Positions 6,659 to 13,865 of a stretch of DNA of 24,701 nucleotides are shown here, one piece after another. Each line of letters opens with the position of its first letter. The stretch's first letter is position 1. The position numbers and the translations under genes are program-made. The notes below the pieces were generated by a model that worked only from the letters and a program-made list of their open reading frames with translations, was not told the DNA's origin and did not search any database. This stretch comes from a virus: positions 1 through 24,701 of the IMG/VR virus record IMGVR_UViG_3300035162_001964, one strand, 5' to 3'.

Positions 6659-7750
6659 ATGGACAATATGTCAAATCGCACAGTAACACCTAACAAGGCT
6701 AAGAAAAGCATTATGCGAGCGTTTAGAAAAAAACGTCCAGTATTTTTGTGGGGTGCACCTGGCATCGGTAAGTCAGACATTGTAAAGCAGATTACAAATA
6801 GCTTTTCTAATTCACACTTAATTGACATCCGGTTGTCACTATGGGAACCTACAGACATTAAAGGTATTCCATACTTTGATGCTAACGAAGGCAAAATGGT
6901 GTGGGGCGCACCTAGTGAATTGCCAGACGCAGCTATGGCAGCAAAGTATGATACTATTGTATTGTTCTTAGACGAAATGAACTCTGCGGCGCCTAGTGTG
7001 CAAGCGGCAGCGTACCAGCTAATTCTTAACCGTAAAGTAGGTACCTATAAGTTACCAGACAATGTTATTATTATTGCGGCAGGTAACCGCGATGCAGATA
7101 AGGGTGTTACATATCGTATGCCAGCACCATTGGCGAATCGCTTTGTACACTTAGAACTTGCTGTATCATTTGATGACTGGTTCCAATGGGCAGTTGACAA
7201 CAATCAACACACAGATGTTATCGGTTACTTGACGTTTGCTAAAAACGATCTTTATGACTTTGATCCTAAAAGTTCATCACGTTCGTTTGCAACGCCTCGT
7301 TCATGGTCGTTTGTTAGCGAACTAATCGAAGACGATGACGATGATGATAGCACTACAACTGATCTAGTTGCAGGTGCAGTAGGCGAAGGTCTTGCTGTTA
7401 AGTTTATGGCGCACCGCAAAGTGTCTGCAAAGATGCCTAACCCAACAGACATCCTTAGTGGTAAAGTTAAAGAGCTAAAGACTAAAGAAATTAGTGCAAT
7501 GTATTCATTAACTGTGTCACTATGCTACGAACTTAAAGACGCATCAGATAATAACGATAAGAAGTTTGACGAAAAAGTTAACTACTTCTTGCGCTTTGCA
7601 ATGGATAACTTTGAAACAGAACTGGTTGTAATGGGTATCAAACTTGCTCTTACACAATATGCATTACCAATTGACGTTGATGCAATTGAGTGTTTTGATG
7701 AATTCCACGATCGTTATGGTTCATATATTACGCAAGCTCAACGTATGTAA
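6659..7750 (+). CDS. MoxR-type AAA+ ATPase
   Basis: A 363-residue AAA+ ATPase of the MoxR/RavA kind, which usually works as a chaperone or metal-insertion motor together with a VWA-domain partner. Walker A is GAPGIGKS at 32-39, Walker B is VLFLDEMN at about 101-108, sensor 1 is AAGNRD at about 140-145, and MPAPLANRF at 154-162 fits the arginine-finger region. An acidic run (EDDDDDD) lies near residue 225, probably a surface loop. The C-terminal helical lid has no obvious extra domain. The next gene encodes a VWA-like protein, which strongly supports a two-component ATPase/VWA system. The gene has its own promoter and is followed by a terminator hairpin, so the pair can be expressed from separate promoters. 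Confidence 0.9.
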   Translation: MDNMSNRTVTPNKAKKSIMRAFRKKRPVFLWGAPGIGKSDIVKQITNSFSNSHLIDIRLSLWEPTDIKGIPYFDANEGKMVWGAPSELPDAAMAAKYDTIVLFLDEMNSAAPSVQAAAYQLILNRKVGTYKLPDNVIIIAAGNRDADKGVTYRMPAPLANRFVHLELAVSFDDWFQWAVDNNQHTDVIGYLTFAKNDLYDFDPKSSSRSFATPRSWSFVSELIEDDDDDDSTTTDLVAGAVGEGLAVKFMAHRKVSAKMPNPTDILSGKVKELKTKEISAMYSLTVSLCYELKDASDNNDKKFDEKVNYFLRFAMDNFETELVVMGIKLALTQYALPIDVDAIECFDEFHDRYGSYITQAQRM

Positions 7751-7755
7751 TTAAT

Positions 7756-7783
7756 ATAGTGGGCAAAATTAATTGCCCACTAT
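7756..7783 (+). terminator. Hairpin terminator after the ATPase gene
   Basis: A perfect 11-bp stem (ATAGTGGGCAA with TTGCCCACTAT) and a six-base loop, followed by a T-rich but interrupted tract. It lies 5 nt after the stop and just before the next promoter. It should give partial or full intrinsic termination. Confidence 0.75.
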
Positions 7784-7796
7784 TACTATTTTATTA

Positions 7797-7825
7797 TTGA
7801 CAAATATAGTAAGTAATGCTATAAT
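7797..7825 (+). promoter_or_regulatory. Consensus sigma70-type promoter of the VWA/metallopeptidase-like gene
   Basis: TTGACA at 7797-7802, 17-bp spacer, perfect TATAAT at 7820-7825, 31 nt before the ATG. AAAGGGTAA precedes the start, as in two other leaders of the window. Confidence 0.88.
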
Positions 7826-7856
7826 ATAATTATACGTTAACACAAAGGGTAATAGC

Positions 7857-9167
7857 ATGGCACATAAAGATACTGCAAGTAATCTTAAAAACTGGACGCC
7901 TAATCCTGATATTACACAAGCAGAACTAGAAGAAATGCGTGTGGAAGTACTCGACCGCATTATTGTTGCACGAGTAGGCTTACTATTGCGTCATCCGTTC
8001 TTTGGTAACATGGCTACACGTTTAAAGATCTTGGCAGCAGACGAATGGCTACCTACTGCGGCTGTAGACGGGCGTAACTTATATTTCAATACACAATTTT
8101 TTAATGCAATGGATAATAAAGAAGTTGAATTTGTTGTTGCACACGAAATTTTGCATATGGTGTTTGATCACTTAGGAAGACGTGACAACCGTGACCCTAG
8201 GCTTTATAATATTGCAGCCGACTATATTGTAAACAACTTGCTTATGCGTGATCGCATTGGTAACAAACCTAAAATTGTAGACTGTTTCCAAGATTTTAAA
8301 TACGAAGGTTGGACTAGTGAAGAAGTATATGACGAATTGCATAAGGTAGCAAAAGCCAACGGCGATGAATTTCTAAACCAATTAGGTGAAATGCTAGACG
8401 AACATCTCGAAAACGATGAAGGCACAGGCGGACAAGATGGCGATTCAGAAGGCAAAGACGGCAACGGCAATAATGTAAGTCACAGCAAGCCTAATTATTC
8501 TGAAGAAGAAATGAAGCAGATTAAAGACGAAATTAAAGAGTCTATGCTTAGTGCAGCGCAAGCGGCAGGTGCTGGCAATGTTCCAGGCGCAGTTGCACGT
8601 TTGATCAAAGAGCTTACAGAGCCTAAAATGAACTGGCGTGAACTATTACGGCAGCAAATTCAAAGCACCATTCGAGACGATTATACATTTAGTCGTCCTA
8701 GCCGTAAAGGACAGATGAGTGGCGTTATTCTTCCTGGCATGGATTATGCCCAAACAATTGATCTTGCTGTTGCTATTGATATGAGTGGTTCAATTGGTGA
8801 AGTGCAAGGCGCAGACTTCTTAGGCGAAGTACAAGGCATTATGGACGAGTATCCTGATTATAACATTAAAGTGTGGTGCTTTGACACTAAGGTTTATAAT
8901 GAGCAAGATTTTACAGCAGACTGTGGTGAAGAATTAATCGACTATGAACTAATGGGCGGCGGCGGTACTGACTTTATGGCTAATTGGACATACATGAAAG
9001 AAACAGATTATGTACCTAAGAAGTTGATTATGTTTACAGATGGATATGCTTGGGATAGCTGGGGAGATGCAGACTACTGTGAAACAGTGTTTGTTATTCA
9101 CTCGCACCACGATAAAGCATTACAAGCACCGTTTGGAGTTACTGCACATTACGACGAGGCTGCATAA
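7857..9167 (+). CDS. Metallopeptidase-like/VWA domain protein (DUF2201 type), partner of MoxR ATPase
   Basis: A 436-residue two-domain protein. Residues about 35-180 form a zincin-like domain with VVAHEILHMVFDH (HExxH, H96/E97/H100), and NIAADYIVNNLL downstream supplies the rest of that fold. A low-complexity Gly/Asp/Asn linker spans about 186-207. Residues about 300-436 form a VWA-like domain with a MIDAS motif DMSGS at 308-312, GGGGTDF around 367-373 and MFTDGY. This is the architecture of bacterial VWA-like metallopeptidase proteins (DUF2201/PF09967 as I recall them). With the upstream AAA+ ATPase it makes a MoxR-VWA pair. Whether it cleaves protein or only binds metal cannot be seen. It ends in a TAATG overlap with the next gene. 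Confidence 0.88.
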   Translation: MAHKDTASNLKNWTPNPDITQAELEEMRVEVLDRIIVARVGLLLRHPFFGNMATRLKILAADEWLPTAAVDGRNLYFNTQFFNAMDNKEVEFVVAHEILHMVFDHLGRRDNRDPRLYNIAADYIVNNLLMRDRIGNKPKIVDCFQDFKYEGWTSEEVYDELHKVAKANGDEFLNQLGEMLDEHLENDEGTGGQDGDSEGKDGNGNNVSHSKPNYSEEEMKQIKDEIKESMLSAAQAAGAGNVPGAVARLIKELTEPKMNWRELLRQQIQSTIRDDYTFSRPSRKGQMSGVILPGMDYAQTIDLAVAIDMSGSIGEVQGADFLGEVQGIMDEYPDYNIKVWCFDTKVYNEQDFTADCGEELIDYELMGGGGTDFMANWTYMKETDYVPKKLIMFTDGYAWDSWGDADYCETVFVIHSHHDKALQAPFGVTAHYDEAA

Positions 9168-9445
9168 TGACTATACTTAAAGGAAAGCCTAATCCGCTAA
9201 ATTTCTTTAATTGTAGGGTACTTGAGTATCCTGCTGAACACTTGTATTATATAGATATAGAAAGATCTAACTTTAATTTAGAAGCTGCGATTAGAACGTG
9301 GATAGAACAAAACTTAACAGGTAGATTTTATATAAAAAGAATTTCCTACACACAACAAACTGTAGGATCAGTGATCAGAATTGGGTTTGAGAACTCATCT
9401 GAGGCAAGCTATTTTCAATTAGCTTGTCCACTTTTAAAGTACTAA
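9167..9445 (+). CDS. Small conserved phage protein, unknown function
   Basis: A 92-residue protein with alternating hydrophobic and charged strands: NFFNCRVLEYPAEHLYYI, AIRTWIEQNLTGRFYIKRI and VIRIGFENSSEASYFQLACP. This looks like a small alpha/beta sandwich, perhaps ferredoxin-like in topology, without catalytic residues I can name. From memory, similar hypothetical proteins with the NLTGRFYI and GFE...E.SYF.LACP features occur in marine T4-like phages. It is coupled to the VWA gene by a TAATG overlap and could be a third component of that unit or simply a neighbour. The last codon is followed by a 50-bp leader of the next unit. Confidence 0.7.
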   Translation: MTILKGKPNPLNFFNCRVLEYPAEHLYYIDIERSNFNLEAAIRTWIEQNLTGRFYIKRISYTQQTVGSVIRIGFENSSEASYFQLACPLLKY

Positions 9446-9457
9446 GTTAATTCCAAC

Positions 9458-9465
9458 TATAAGTA
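9458..9465 (+). promoter_or_regulatory. Late-promoter-like octamer TATAAGTA
   Basis: One mismatch to the T4 late core TATAAATA, ending 30 nt before the ATG at 9496. This is the same distance as at 2453 and 10729. No sigma70 -35 box is present. Confidence 0.38.
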
Positions 9466-9495
9466 CTATATATGTTTTAAAGGAGAATAGAAAAC

Positions 9496-9804
9496 ATGAC
9501 TGAACAAAAAACTGTAGTAGACGCACACGACGAACAACTTGCAGCCGCGGCTGCACAGGCTGAAGCACTAACAGAAGCAACACAAGGTGCTCCAAGTGCA
9601 GAAGAGAATTCAATGGAATTAAACATCCAAGACTTAGCAGCAATGCGCAATCTTGTTGATGTTGCGAGCGCACGTGGTGCATTCCGTCCAAGTGAAATGG
9701 TTACCGTTGGTACACTTTATAATAAACTAGATGGATTCTTAAATGAAGTACAAAAGCAGGCCGAGGCAGCAAAAGCAGCCCAGGATGCTAACCCACAAGG
9801 ATAA
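9496..9804 (+). CDS. Conserved phage protein, Ala/Gln-rich, unknown function
   Basis: A 102-residue protein with an Ala-rich helical N terminus (EQLAAAAAQAEALTEATQGA), a conserved core (ELNIQDLAAMRNLVDVASAR, then GAFRPSEMVTVGTLYNKLDGFL) and another Ala/Lys/Gln-rich helix at the end. The core is a frequent hypothetical protein of marine T4-like phages by recollection. The start has a strong AAAGGAG about 10 nt upstream, and a late-promoter-like octamer lies 30 nt before it. High and late expression, and thus a virion or assembly role, is inferred from the leader only. The next gene starts 3 nt after the stop. Confidence 0.75.
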   Translation: MTEQKTVVDAHDEQLAAAAAQAEALTEATQGAPSAEENSMELNIQDLAAMRNLVDVASARGAFRPSEMVTVGTLYNKLDGFLNEVQKQAEAAKAAQDANPQG

Positions 9805-9807
9805 GCA

Positions 9808-10425
9808 ATGGCAGATTTAAAACATGTAGGAAGACTAGTAACAAATAAAAAACGAGTAGTAATTGCGTTCCGGACTCTTCCGGGTGATGCAGAATCTGCT
9901 TTAGTAATTGCTACAGAGTCTTTAAAAGATCAGGATCACGATGCACTTATCAGAGTAGTTGAGTCAAATGCAGGTCAATCCGCATACGAACTTGCTGATG
10001 CTCTTGATAGGGCATCACTTCCTGAAACAGGCGACAGTATGCTAACATCATTTCACAGACGTGGAATTTTAGTTAAAGTTGCAACTTCAGAAGTAGAAAT
10101 GATTCCAAACTCATCTACTAAAGTTATTTTAAGCGACCTTAATAGAATGATTGCTGATCAAAGAGGCATTTCTATACAAGACTTAACTATTAAGCCTGGT
10201 GATGAATCAAAATTGACAGAAGTTGCAAGTGTAAACGAAGTAAAGCCTCCGAAAGCTAACATTGAAGTAGTAGAAGAATCTTCAGGTGTGTTAACGGACG
10301 ATGATATTGCTAAACAGTATCGTTCACAGGCAGATACAATGTTTAAAGAAGCACAGCGCCTACGCAAGGAAGCAGACGAGCTATCTCCAATTAAGAAGAA
10401 AAGCAGTGCCAAAAAGACTGCCTAG
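9808..10425 (+). CDS. Conserved marine T4-like phage protein with C-terminal helix
   Basis: A 205-residue protein opening with MADLKHVGRLVTNKKRVVIA and FRTLPGDAESALVIATESL, then HDALIRVVESNAGQSAYELA and LTSFHRRGILVKV. The last 45 residues are a charged coiled coil (QADTMFKEAQRLRKEADEL) with a Lys-rich tail (KKKSSAKKTA). From memory, proteins beginning with this KH.GR...K..V.FRTLPG pattern are common to T4-like cyanophages and pelagiphages, where they stay unnamed. It forms a compact unit with the gene before it (3-nt gap) and the gene after it (20-nt overlap). A structural or scaffold-type role would fit the coiled coil, but this is not shown. Confidence 0.78.
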   Translation: MADLKHVGRLVTNKKRVVIAFRTLPGDAESALVIATESLKDQDHDALIRVVESNAGQSAYELADALDRASLPETGDSMLTSFHRRGILVKVATSEVEMIPNSSTKVILSDLNRMIADQRGISIQDLTIKPGDESKLTEVASVNEVKPPKANIEVVEESSGVLTDDDIAKQYRSQADTMFKEAQRLRKEADELSPIKKKSSAKKTA

Positions 10426-10723
10426 AGATGTAATAGCTAGTTGGCCAGAGATATTCGGTAAGGTGGAAATTAATGCCATCCCTACCGAATATCTACAATC
10501 CATAATAGTTTCATTTAAAAACGGTGATCGTTGGGATATCGAAATGAATTCAAAAGAACTAGTTTCCGAAGACATAACTGTTGAACAAATTATTGAAGAC
10601 TTATTAGAGGAATACGAAGACGATATCTCAGCTGTAGATTTTCGAGTACATACTGCTCGTGTTAAAAGAGACATGATCAAAACAACTCGAAGGTTTATGA
10701 AAGGCAAATTCAAAAAGAAATAG
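10406..10723 (+). CDS. Conserved phage protein, unknown function (GTG start proposed)
   Basis: A 105-residue protein from GTG at 10406, reading MPKRLPRDVIASWPEIFGKV, then PTEYLQSIIVSFKNGDRWDI and an acidic middle (EDLLEEYEDDISAVDFRVHT) with a basic C terminus (RRFMKGKFKKK). I prefer this start because MPKRLPR.VI.SWPE.FG is where family members begin in my memory of marine T4-like phages. A purine-rich AAGAAGAAAAG precedes it. The in-frame ATG at 10301 would force a 125-nt overlap with the preceding gene. The acidic-then-basic pattern recalls small transcription accessory proteins, but I cannot identify one. Confidence 0.72.
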   Translation: MPKRLPRDVIASWPEIFGKVEINAIPTEYLQSIIVSFKNGDRWDIEMNSKELVSEDITVEQIIEDLLEEYEDDISAVDFRVHTARVKRDMIKTTRRFMKGKFKKK

Positions 10724-10728
10724 AATTA

Positions 10729-10739
10729 GATAAATATAT
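10729..10739 (+). promoter_or_regulatory. Late-promoter-like octamer (GATAAATA) before the 265-residue protein gene
   Basis: GATAAATATAT is identical to 2453-2463. The octamer ends 29 nt before the ATG at 10766, and AGGA at 10751-10754 supplies the ribosome site. Confidence 0.42.
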
Positions 10740-10765
10740 TAAAGTAACACAGGAACGACTTTATA

Positions 10766-11563
10766 ATGCAAGTATCTGAACTATTCAATTTAATTAATAC
10801 TAAATTACCAACGGCTGGGACTGCACACTATAATGCAGTCCTTTCTGCTGATTCTACATCTCCGCAGGTGCAATATTTTAGTCCGGCAGGTGACAACTAC
10901 TACACTATTATTAAAAACGATAGAACATATAAAACAAGTTCGATGGGCGAAACTATGCACATCGAATATCATACTCCGACACACTATTATACACTTAATA
11001 ACGTATTCACTGAAACTACAATCGAACTTCATAATCAGTTTAGAACTATTATGAATACAGTAGGCATTGTAGTTCCAGTATGTACTGCTCACGAGTTAGT
11101 TGATGTTGAAGGTGAAAATTGGGTATATAACGCTTGGCAAAAACCTTTTGCAGGATGCAATCAAGTTATGACTATAGCAACTACATTAGGACATGATGGT
11201 AACTCTCTTATTAACAACACCTGTGTAAATGCTATTACTATGTTAAATTGTTTAGCATCAGCATCGCAAGGGTCTAAAGTTTGGCCTACAATACATAATC
11301 AATCTAAAGTTGACTCAACATCATTTTATTCAAATGACAACGGCGAATGGTTTTACAAGGCTCCGATGGCGTATACAAATAGATACGAAATGGATGTTAC
11401 AGAGTATGCTACTGAGTCAACAACATTTATACAAGCATTAAAACAATTAACTGTTATAAATCCACATATGCATTCAAACATTAATATAATAACAAATTAC
11501 TTAACTAATTTAGATTCTAATGTTTTTGACGTTGATCAAATTTTGGAGAGCCACAATGCTTAA
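10766..11563 (+). CDS. Uncharacterised 265-residue protein
   Basis: I do not recognise this protein. It starts MQVSELFNLINTKLPTAG, is rich in Thr, Asn and Tyr (YYTIIKNDRTYKTSSM, YHTPTHYYTLNNVFTETTIE) and has moderately spaced cysteines (VCTAHE, FAGCNQ, NNTCVNA, LNCLAS). The composition with many Tyr/Asn/Thr and the late-promoter-like leader could suit a virion protein, but there are no collagen, beta-helix or Ig-like repeats. It has no signal peptide and no membrane segment. The 3' end overlaps the next gene by 8 nt, and the two are followed by a strong terminator, so they form a two-gene unit. An 8-bp hairpin lies early in its coding sequence. Confidence 0.75.
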   Translation: MQVSELFNLINTKLPTAGTAHYNAVLSADSTSPQVQYFSPAGDNYYTIIKNDRTYKTSSMGETMHIEYHTPTHYYTLNNVFTETTIELHNQFRTIMNTVGIVVPVCTAHELVDVEGENWVYNAWQKPFAGCNQVMTIATTLGHDGNSLINNTCVNAITMLNCLASASQGSKVWPTIHNQSKVDSTSFYSNDNGEWFYKAPMAYTNRYEMDVTEYATESTTFIQALKQLTVINPHMHSNINIITNYLTNLDSNVFDVDQILESHNA

Positions 11564-11777
11564 TTTAGACGTAGGTGTTTTAAATATTGAAAGTGAAGAA
11601 GTAGAATCACTGCTTAACGTACACCCTAATGCAATGACCCAACTAATAGCAGTCTACTCAGAGCACACAGGTTACGCACTATGGATTAAAAATACAGTAT
11701 CAGGTGATATAAATATTGCAACAGCAAATTCTAACACTACTGAAGTTCGTAGAGTTATCACTACACTACTAAGCTAA
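11556..11777 (+). CDS. Small uncharacterised protein, 73 residues
   Basis: A 73-residue protein starting MLNLDVGVLNIESEEVESLL and ending TTEVRRVITTLLS. The ATG at 11556 is preferred over an upstream in-frame ATG because GGAG at 11544-11547 sits about eight bases before it and it overlaps the preceding gene by only 8 nt. It contains a central stretch TQLIAVYSEHTGYALWIKN that looks like two strands and ends in a helix. No cysteines or leader-core pattern is present, so I do not consider it a ribosomal-peptide precursor. It is the last gene before the terminator that separates the phage core from the accessory cluster. Confidence 0.68.
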   Translation: MLNLDVGVLNIESEEVESLLNVHPNAMTQLIAVYSEHTGYALWIKNTVSGDINIATANSNTTEVRRVITTLLS

Positions 11778-11796
11778 CAAACTTACAGTTTTAAAT

Positions 11797-11833
11797 AAAC
11801 CGCACGTAACTTAGATTGCAGTGCGGTTTTTTT
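11797..11833 (+). terminator. Strong intrinsic terminator
   Basis: AAACCGCAC at 11797-11805 pairs with GTGCGGTTT at 11821-11829 (9-bp GC-rich stem, 15-base loop) and runs into an uninterrupted T tract. It ends the plus-strand run; the accessory cluster begins on the minus strand 16 nt later. Confidence 0.88.
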
Positions 11834-11848
11834 GTGGTTAAAGCATGG

Positions 11849-12472
11849 TTAGCTATTTAGTGGTGTTTTAACGGTGTATCCAAAGAAATCAATGTCACGT
11901 TCATTGAGTTTTGCTATGGCTGCAATGCTTGCACTATTGAAATGCTCTTTAAATTCCCAATGATCATATCCTGTAATATCAGGCAATGGCAAGTTACACC
12001 CTAAGTACTCTTGTACAGGTTTTAAATCTTTTTCTAGTGTTTCTGCTTTACATATATAATCAGCCCATTCGTTGTTTACATTAATAAAGTCTACTTGATT
12101 AGTAAAGCGATTAAACCATCTTGGAAATTCAAACGGAATATCCGGGTTACAATAATCAGCAACCCACTCATTGATAGGCTTTAGTTCTAACACAGTTTGT
12201 CCATTCCAATCTAACCAATACCCTTCGTCACGTACTTTACGGTATAAGCTAAACACTCTTTGCCATGGATTGCGTACTACAGTTATTGTCTTGGCATGCG
12301 GATAGTGTTCACGTACTGTACCTAAGTGTGGATGATTGATCATCCAGTCCACGTGAGTTAGTACATTAAAGTTAGGATGTAACCAATCTGCAATAACCTT
12401 CTTCATTGCCATGCCAGTTCTAGGAACGTGTACATAAGCAAGCTCAGGTTTATCTATATAGAATGTGCCCAT
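11849..12472 (-). CDS. Sulfotransferase-like protein (PAPS-dependent family)
   Basis: A 207-residue protein with the two nucleotide-binding marks of the sulfotransferase superfamily. The first is YVHVPRTGMAMKKVI at about 13-27, in the place of the 5'-phosphosulfate loop. The second is TVVRNPWQRVFSLYRK at about 64-79, the 3'-phosphate site with its Arg and Ser. The first loop differs from the usual PKTGGTS form, so donor binding may be altered. The family moves sulfate from PAPS to hydroxyl or amino groups of glycans, lipids or tyrosine. It is last in a three-gene minus-strand operon, joined to the desaturase gene by a TAATG overlap. In a phage it could decorate a lipid or glycan made by the neighbouring enzymes. 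It may instead be an inactive homologue. Confidence 0.78.
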   Translation of the reverse strand: MGTFYIDKPELAYVHVPRTGMAMKKVIADWLHPNFNVLTHVDWMINHPHLGTVREHYPHAKTITVVRNPWQRVFSLYRKVRDEGYWLDWNGQTVLELKPINEWVADYCNPDIPFEFPRWFNRFTNQVDFINVNNEWADYICKAETLEKDLKPVQEYLGCNLPLPDITGYDHWEFKEHFNSASIAAIAKLNERDIDFFGYTVKTPLNS

Positions 12473-13242
12473 TAGTTAATCTTAATTAACTTAATTAATG
12501 ATCCCATTAAGTCCCACTCCCACCATTTTTCGCCAGTGTGATAATTTGCAGGCTTTGCATGATGGTTGTTGTGCCATCCTTCACCTAAACTAACAATGTT
12601 AGCAATCCAACTATTAGAACTATGATCTTTTGTTTCATGATTTCTGTAACCATGATAGTGTCCAAGTATGTTCACAACACCGATTAAATGCATAGTTACA
12701 CTAGCAGGCACTACGTATGCAAACAAGAACAGCATAGGATCAATTGCTAGCAATACTATGCAGTAGGCAAATATAATTTTAAAATAGTTGTTGAATATAA
12801 ATTTGTGTGTAGGATTACGTATTAAATCTTTTACGAACTTAATTGGAATGTTTGGAATCTTCCAGTCATAGCCTAGCCATATCTTAGCAGCTTCAGTTAA
12901 ACTAAACTTGCCGTTAGCATAAGGTGAATGGGGATCACCTTCTCTATCTGATTTGGCATGATGCTGTCTATGTACTGCTACCCAATTAATAGTAGGTCCT
13001 ACTGTGCTAATAACGCTAATATACGATAGTGCTTTTTCGAGCCAGGCGTATGTTGCAAAGCTACGATGAGTTAATAGTCTATGAAGTGTTATAACACTGC
13101 TCACAGGCCCAATAACAAACCATACAGCGAGTGCTATCCAGAGGTACGTGTATTGTTGAGTGTACACTGCATATGCTATAGCAGGAACCGTAATAACGTG
13201 ATTAAATGCTTGCAGTGATATTAATTTAGTAGTTAACTTCAT
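12472..13242 (-). CDS. Membrane fatty acid desaturase (acyl-CoA/acyl-lipid delta-9 type)
   Basis: A 256-residue integral membrane di-iron enzyme that puts a double bond in an acyl chain using O2 and an electron donor. The three histidine boxes are intact: HRLLTH at 54-59, HRQHH at 91-95 and HNNHH at 224-228, with GHYHG and WHNNHHAKP in the family context. Hydrophobic segments precede box one and lie between boxes two and three (about 15-52, 70-90 and 150-190). The length is short but usual for bacterial delta-9 desaturases. The start overlaps the upstream gene by ATGA and the stop overlaps the sulfotransferase start by TAATG. Electron partners are not in the window and would come from the host. 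It probably alters host membrane lipids or supplies an unsaturated acyl chain to the cluster's product. Confidence 0.93.
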   Translation of the reverse strand: MKLTTKLISLQAFNHVITVPAIAYAVYTQQYTYLWIALAVWFVIGPVSSVITLHRLLTHRSFATYAWLEKALSYISVISTVGPTINWVAVHRQHHAKSDREGDPHSPYANGKFSLTEAAKIWLGYDWKIPNIPIKFVKDLIRNPTHKFIFNNYFKIIFAYCIVLLAIDPMLFLFAYVVPASVTMHLIGVVNILGHYHGYRNHETKDHSSNSWIANIVSLGEGWHNNHHAKPANYHTGEKWWEWDLMGSLIKLIKIN

Positions 13243-13862
13243 TTACCTTCCTCTAACTTAGTCCATTCTTCGTGAGTTATAGTTGTAGGTGCCCAATCTG
13301 CAAAGGCACCTGGTTTTGTCTCTTTCCATACAAAATTTTGCCAACACTTTTGTACAGGCCATGGACAAGTTTGTATATATCCATTTGTTCCTAATGCCCA
13401 TGCACCGTTACTGGCAATATCCATGTGCTTGCACCATACTTTCCAAAATCCTCTGTTAGGTCTTGCAGGACGATTTTGCATTGTAATTAAGTAAACTTCA
13501 TAAGTATTTACTTCTTCTAGTGCATCTATTAGTTTACAACTGCATCGAAAGCCATCGGTCATCTCTGACGCAGTCATTCTAAAGTCTGGAAAAGTGTACA
13601 ATCTATTCACTTGTTTAGCTACGTTGGGAGGATATCTACTATCGTTAAACACACCTCCCATTACCATAGGTTTACCCGTGCTGGTTTGGTAAAGGACACC
13701 GTAGCCTGAGTGTTCTTCTATTTTTAAATTTTCTCTAGTATAATTATTACGCAGCCAATTATCTTCTTCTAAGCAAATATCTCTTACTTTTTCAAACTCA
13801 GATGTGGACTCGTAATAAATTTTAACGTGTGTATTGTCTAAGTCGTATTTATTGGTCATCAT
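13239..13862 (-). CDS. Uncharacterised protein, possibly GNAT-fold acyltransferase
   Basis: A 207-residue protein starting MMTNKYDLDNTHVKIYYEST. Features that recall an N-acyltransferase (GNAT) fold are an early helix (SEFEKVRDICLEEDNWLRNN), a beta pair with GYGVLYQTSTGKPMVMGGVF and a basic turn RPARPNRGFWKVWCKH. The classical Q/RxxGxG/A acetyl-CoA loop is not clear, so this is only a suggestion. A Trp-rich C terminus (CPWPVQKCWQNFVWKE) is unusual. It is first in the minus operon with the desaturase and sulfotransferase genes, so an acyl-transfer role would fit the context. A longer frame exists only with TTG. Codons 1 and 2 are both ATG, and no Shine-Dalgarno is visible. Confidence 0.65.
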   Translation of the reverse strand: MMTNKYDLDNTHVKIYYESTSEFEKVRDICLEEDNWLRNNYTRENLKIEEHSGYGVLYQTSTGKPMVMGGVFNDSRYPPNVAKQVNRLYTFPDFRMTASEMTDGFRCSCKLIDALEEVNTYEVYLITMQNRPARPNRGFWKVWCKHMDIASNGAWALGTNGYIQTCPWPVQKCWQNFVWKETKPGAFADWAPTTITHEEWTKLEEGK

Positions 13863-13865
13863 AAT

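Noticed and set aside
7183-7212. TTGACA in the ATPase gene
   Set aside because: No -10 match at 16-18 bp and no gene start downstream.
10301-10723. Longer start (ATG 10301) for the protein at 10406
   Set aside because: It would overlap the previous gene by 125 nt, and its first 35 residues look like out-of-frame sequence; the GTG at 10406 fits the family start I remember.
11556-11777. 73-residue protein as a ribosomal peptide precursor for the radical SAM cluster
   Set aside because: It has no Cys/Gly-rich core, no leader-like cleavage motif, and lies behind a strong terminator outside the cluster. No other small candidate was found between the cluster genes, which leave almost no gaps.
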